Assembly: GCA_965224065.1 (NCBI GenBank) | Contig: CBDCYF010000005.1 | Location: 2,480,001 to 2,544,000 of the forward strand | Source of the DNA: JAOTZA01 sp965224065 | GTDB taxonomy: Bacteria > Acidobacteriota > Thermoanaerobaculia > Multivoradales > JAHEKO01 | DNA length: 64,000 nt | Reading direction: 5' to 3' | Part shown: positions 60,967 to 64,000 of the stretch, piece after piece | Layout of the letters: each line of letters starts with the position of its first letter | Numbering within the stretch: the first letter of the stretch is position 1 | Made by a program: the position numbers and the translations under genes | Notes under the pieces: model-generated | Databases searched by the model: none | The model's input: the letters and a program-made list of their open reading frames with translations, nothing else | What the model was told of the DNA's origin: nothing

Positions 60967-61319
60967 TGGTGGAGGCGGTGGGAGTCGAACCCACGTCCGA
61001 AGAACACGTCCCGCAAGCGTCTACGCGAATAGCTTCTGTTCGGGTGTCTCGCCCGGTGCGGTGTGGACAGAAGCCAACCGATGCACCCGGCCAGCCTCGG
61101 TAAGGATCCGGGCTCGGCCCCGAGGCATTCCGAGCCCTTCGATCCGCATTAATGACGCCCCGACCGGCGCGGCGAATCACGCTCCGGCCGGCGCGTGGCC
61201 GCTATTTAAGCAGCCAGGGCCAAGTTATCGTTGGCACATATGGGTTCCGTTTTAACGAGCGGAAACTCGACACGCAGCCTGCGAACCGCATTGTTCCCCG
61301 TCGAATCCGGTGCGCCCCC
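60967..61319 (-). ncRNA. ssrA: Transfer-messenger RNA (tmRNA)
   Basis: Minus strand, about 353 nt. The tRNA-like ends pair: 5' GGGGGCG with 3' CGCCTCC followed by ACCA. T-arm GGTTCGACTCCCACC near the 3' end, and the 5' GGATTCGACGGGGAA block near 61306. The resume codon opens a tag reading ANDNLALAA then TAA (61235-61206). Surrounding pseudoknot regions are GC-rich. Rescues stalled ribosomes with SmpB. Confidence 0.97.
61206..61235 (-). other. tmRNA proteolysis-tag reading frame
   Basis: GCC AAC GAT AAC TTG GCC CTG GCT GCT TAA on the minus strand encodes ANDNLALAA, ending in the LAA degron form recognised by ClpXP. Confidence 0.93.
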
Positions 61320-61367
61320 TCAAAGAACCGTCGTCTATTGTAACCAAGGGATGGCCGGAGACATTCC

Positions 61368-61871
61368 TCAGGGCCCGATCGCTTTGGCGGTCTCGTCGGT
61401 CTCGGACTCCGCGCCACGATCCTCCGCAGCGGGGCGCAGAACCTCCAAGAACTCCTCGATCCCCGCGGTGCGTAGGCGCGAGACCACCAGGAGCCAGGCG
61501 GCGAGTGCCACCACGGCGGCCACCGGCGCGAGCTTGAGAAGCGGCGGGTAGAAGGGCCACAGTGCCACGACCAGACCTCCGAAGGCGCCAAACAGGAGGA
61601 GCATAAAGGCCGCCCGGTTGAGCCGGTAGTGGGTTTGCTCGGTTCGCAGGATGAGACGGGTGCCGTTGCGTGTCGGCTCGGTCCACAGCCGAGCGTCGAT
61701 GGTTCCGCGGCGCACTCCCGCCGTGACCGGTAGCCGCAGCCGCCCGCCGGTGCCGTGGCGGCTCCAGTCCGCGCCCCAGAGCTCGGCGGCCTCCGAGACC
61801 GCGGCGAAGGTCTCGTCGCGGTCGAGCGGCAGATCGATCCGGTGATCCGGCGGATCGGCGGTGCTTGTCAC
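61368..61871 (-). CDS. Hypothetical membrane protein (two-helix)
   Basis: 167 aa from the GTG at 61871, coupled to dusB by a GTGA overlap. The N-terminal 80 residues form a soluble alpha/beta domain (TFAAVSEAAELWGADWSRHG, VTAGVRRGTIDARLW). Two adjacent transmembrane helices follow (about 88-108 FMLLLFGAFGGLVVALWPF, 112-130 APVAAVVALAAWLLVVS), then an acidic tail. No family recognised. Position suggests incidental co-transcription with dusB. Confidence 0.7.
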   Translation of the reverse strand: MTSTADPPDHRIDLPLDRDETFAAVSEAAELWGADWSRHGTGGRLRLPVTAGVRRGTIDARLWTEPTRNGTRLILRTEQTHYRLNRAAFMLLLFGAFGGLVVALWPFYPPLLKLAPVAAVVALAAWLLVVSRLRTAGIEEFLEVLRPAAEDRGAESETDETAKAIGP

Positions 61872-62875
61872 GCGGCCTGGTGGACGAGGAGGTTGTCGAA
61901 AAACTCCTCGACCGCCTCGAGAAAGGACTCGACGTCGGGCAGCTCGTTGATGCGCCGGCGAAGCTTGGCGCCATGCGGCAGCCCGTGGGTGTACCAGCCG
62001 GTGAACTTGCGCAGCTTGTGGAGCGCGAAGCGCGACGGCTCGCGCTCGGCGACCATCCGGAAATGGGTCAGGATCAGGTCGCGGCGGTCCTCGATCGTGG
62101 GCTCGGGGGCTTGCCCCCCGCCGTCCCCTCCTGAGCCTTTACCAGAGAGCCGCGCGGCGATCTGGGAGAAAAGCCACGGGTTGCGGGTGGCGCCGCGGCC
62201 GATCATCACACCGTCGCAGCCGGTCTCGGCCATCATCGTAAGCGCGTCGTCCGCCGTCCGCACATCGCCGTTTCCGAGCACGGGAATCGACAGGCTCTCC
62301 TTGAGCTGTGCGATCTGCGACCAGTCGGCCTCACCGGAGAACATCTGTTTGGCGGTTCGCGCGTGCATCGCCACCGCGTCGACACCGTTGGCCTCGCAGA
62401 TCCGGCCGAGCTCGAGAAAGCTCTTCTCGGTGTCGCGAATCCCCAGCCGGAACTTGACGGTCAGCGGGATCGACAGCGCCCGGCGGACCTCGCGGATCAT
62501 CTTGTCGGCCAGCGGCAGGTCGCCCATCAGCGCGGCCCCCGCGCAGCCCTTCAGGACTTTATTGGCCGGGCAGCCCATGTTGATGTCGCAGATGTCGGGT
62601 CCCAGGCTCTCCACGATCCGAGCCGCCTCGACCATAGTGTCGACGTCCGAGCCATAGATCTGGATCGCCAACGGTCGCTCTTCTTCGGCGAAGTACATCA
62701 GCTCGCGCACCTTCTGATGACCGCCGACAATGGCCTTCGACGAGATGAACTCCATCGTCACCACACCCACACCGCCGATCCGGCGGATGAGCAAGCGGAA
62801 GTCGCGGTCGGTCACCCCGGCCATGGGGGCCAGAACCAGCGGCGGATCCACGGTGACAGCCCCGATCCTCAACAT
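61868..62875 (-). CDS. dusB: tRNA-dihydrouridine synthase
   Basis: 335 aa, ATG at 62875. FMN barrel motifs: LVLAPMAGVTDRDFRLLIRR, IQIYGSDVDTM, DINMGCPANKVLKGCAGAAL with catalytic Cys, HARTAKQMFSGEADW, VLGNGDVRTADDA and GVMIGRGATRNPWLF. The GCPANKVLKGCAG form matches the DusB branch, which modifies U17 of tRNA. An insertion of about 15 Gly-rich residues lies before the C-terminal helical domain. Confidence 0.95.
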   Translation of the reverse strand: MLRIGAVTVDPPLVLAPMAGVTDRDFRLLIRRIGGVGVVTMEFISSKAIVGGHQKVRELMYFAEEERPLAIQIYGSDVDTMVEAARIVESLGPDICDINMGCPANKVLKGCAGAALMGDLPLADKMIREVRRALSIPLTVKFRLGIRDTEKSFLELGRICEANGVDAVAMHARTAKQMFSGEADWSQIAQLKESLSIPVLGNGDVRTADDALTMMAETGCDGVMIGRGATRNPWLFSQIAARLSGKGSGGDGGGQAPEPTIEDRRDLILTHFRMVAEREPSRFALHKLRKFTGWYTHGLPHGAKLRRRINELPDVESFLEAVEEFFDNLLVHQAA

Positions 62876-62900
62876 CGGCAGTATTTTACGGGAAGGGGTG

Positions 62901-63596
62901 TTATGGCAACGCGGCTAGAAACTCGCTCATCCCCGGTGGCGCCTCGGGCGCCACCTTGCCAAAGAGCACCTCGTCCGGCCACAGCCGCCGGCCGTAGTAG
63001 CGGGTGGTCCAGGAGCGCTCGGGAGCCAGCCGGGCGCCCTCGATCGAGATGCCGGCAAAGACACCGCGGGATTTGGCGTAGGAGAGAATCTCGGCGCGAA
63101 ACTTCAAGTCGGTACCGACCTCCGCCGATCTTCCGAGCGGTCCCGCGGCGATGCTGGCGTTGCCCCCGAGAACGAGCTTGCTGTCGAGCAGCGAGCGCAC
63201 GCCGCGCTCGTTGAGAAAAAACAGCACGACATCGGTGGATTGGCCGCCCGCCTGGAGTCCAAAGCTCCCGCCGGAGAGCTTGACAAAGACGATCGGGCTC
63301 CAGCCGCCGTCGTGCCGACAGGTCATGACGCCGCGTCCGCGTTTTCCACCCCACACAAAGGCGCCCTTGATCACGCTCGGGACGACGGCGACACAGCGGG
63401 CCTCGGAGAGAAGCCTTTTGGGCACGTTTTCCTCGGGCAGCTCGATCAGCTCGAGATAGGCGTCGCGTGCGGCGCGCACCTTGCGGCTGGTGCGATCTTC
63501 CTGTGCCTGGACCGGTTCGATCGCGGCCAAGGCGATCACGACTACGCAAAGAAGCGAAACGAGGAGCGTCGGGGTCGGGTGTGGGTCGGGTCGCAT
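62901..63596 (-). CDS. Secreted SYLF/Ysc84-domain lipid-binding protein
   Basis: 231 aa, ATG at 63596. Signal peptide 1-32. The SYLF domain has IPKRLLSEARCVAVVPSVI-like and KGAFVWGGKRGRGVMTCRH segments, then SPIVFVKLSGGSFGLQAGGQSTDVVLFFLNERG and GRSAEVGTDLKFRAEILSYAKSRG. The family binds phosphoinositides in eukaryotes. Bacterial members are secreted with unknown function. Confidence 0.93.
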   Translation of the reverse strand: MRPDPHPTPTLLVSLLCVVVIALAAIEPVQAQEDRTSRKVRAARDAYLELIELPEENVPKRLLSEARCVAVVPSVIKGAFVWGGKRGRGVMTCRHDGGWSPIVFVKLSGGSFGLQAGGQSTDVVLFFLNERGVRSLLDSKLVLGGNASIAAGPLGRSAEVGTDLKFRAEILSYAKSRGVFAGISIEGARLAPERSWTTRYYGRRLWPDEVLFGKVAPEAPPGMSEFLAALP

Positions 63597-63691
63597 GGCG
63601 GTAAACCTCCTTGAATGGCCGGGAGAGTTGCAAGAACAAAACCAGGCTGGCTTGGACCGGCCGGCGACTACCCCTCGGTATCATCTCATCC

Positions 63692-64000
63692 GTGAGTCAG
63701 GCCAAAAGAGCAGCCCGGAGCCGGCTCATACTCCTCCTCGGTCTCGTCTCAGCCCTGGCGGTCGGCTCGATCACCGCAAGCGCCTCGTCCGGCCCCAAAA
63801 CAGAACGCCTCTACCTGTCCGGGTCCGGCCGGGGCGATGCCGTCGAGTGGGAGTTTTCGATCGATCGGGGGCGTGGCGCCGGCGGCTGGGCTCGAATCCC
63901 GGTGCCTTCGCAGTGGGAGCTTCAGGGCTTTGGCGACTACGCCTACGGCCGCAACGATGAGGCGCGCCCGGAGGTCGGCTCGTATCGACAACGCTTCGAC
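63692..64000 (+). CDS. Glycoside hydrolase family 2-like protein, N-terminal part only
   Basis: 103 codons from the GTG at 63692, cut by the right edge. Signal peptide about 1-32 (SRLILLLGLVSALAVGSITA). Mature start TERLYLSGSGRGDAVEWEF and the GH2 sugar-binding-domain opening IPVPSQWELQGFGDYAYG. These match secreted beta-galactosidase/mannosidase/glucuronidase-like enzymes. Activity cannot be decided without the catalytic domain. Confidence 0.85.
   Translation, partial: MSQAKRAARSRLILLLGLVSALAVGSITASASSGPKTERLYLSGSGRGDAVEWEFSIDRGRGAGGWARIPVPSQWELQGFGDYAYGRNDEARPEVGSYRQRFD

Overview
The window is a high-GC bacterial chromosome segment that spans the replication-origin neighbourhood. On the minus strand lie dnaA, dnaN, recF, gyrB and gyrA (24-16 kb). 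On the plus strand lie rpmH, rnpA, yidD, yidC, jag, rsmG, parA and parB (38.7-44.9 kb), with a parS site at 42.57 kb. Leading-strand polarity switches between about 25.4 and 35 kb, so the origin probably sits there, most likely beside dnaA, where DnaA-box-like words cluster. An ECF sigma factor coupled to a TPR-bearing Ser/Thr kinase, a bactofilin beside parAB, a DUF2339 protein and a SYLF protein suggest an acidobacterium-like Gram-negative. That taxonomic placement is inference from gene content, not proof.

Layout. 1-1.8 kb: DUF2339 membrane protein, cut by the left edge. 1.8-6.6 kb (minus): a compact lipid-polyketide operon of type III polyketide synthase, ICMT-like methyltransferase, acyl carrier protein, fatty-acyl-AMP ligase and FAD monooxygenase, mostly coupled by short overlaps. 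6.8-12.0 kb (plus, divergent from it): a five-gene cluster built around an ArsM-type arsenite methyltransferase, with a DUF2064 transferase, a radical SAM enzyme carrying extra C-terminal cysteines, an unusual metallophosphoesterase and a flavoprotein. This looks like an organoarsenical biosynthesis locus and is the best candidate for an uncharacterised pathway. 12.0-16.4 kb (minus): HAD phosphatase, sugar nucleotidyltransferase, CYTH protein, M20 dipeptidase, CPBP protease. 16.4-25.4 kb: gyrA, gyrB, recF, dnaN, dnaA. 25.4-25.95 kb: DnaA boxes, a near-perfect sigma54 promoter and a strongly folding leader or small-RNA candidate before mutY. 27-31 kb: cyclic-nucleotide-binding protein, TPR protein, nucleotide-binding kinase, small metallopeptidase and a cysteine-rich secreted protein. 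31-34.4 kb: recR, ybaB, dnaX, SRP RNA and tadA in a classic order. 34.4-35.3 kb: a tandemly duplicated tRNA-Ser array (GGA, CGA and a decayed third copy). 35.3-38.6 kb: ECF sigma factor and kinase. 38.7-45.3 kb: ribosome/membrane biogenesis and partition genes, with a LAGLIDADG-like gene where mnmE often sits. 45-52.9 kb: phosphodiesterase, pyrD, pyrF, DUF4845-like protein, two signal peptidases, ComEA-like and pilin-like proteins, cutA. 52.9-56.3 kb: trans-sulfuration PLP enzyme, MBL hydrolase, mtnA. 56.3-60.9 kb: a divergent copper pair (multicopper oxidase and DUF305-LVIVD fusion). 61 kb: tmRNA. 61.4-64 kb: membrane protein, dusB, SYLF protein and a truncated GH2 glycosidase.

Several genes that must be real (recF, rnpA, yidD) have no ATG, GTG or TTG at a plausible position. 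Each has a CTG there, and for recF and yidD it lies 1-2 nt after the upstream stop codon. Many other genes are coupled by 4-nt ATGA/GTGA/TTGA overlaps, so tight translational coupling is a theme of this genome.
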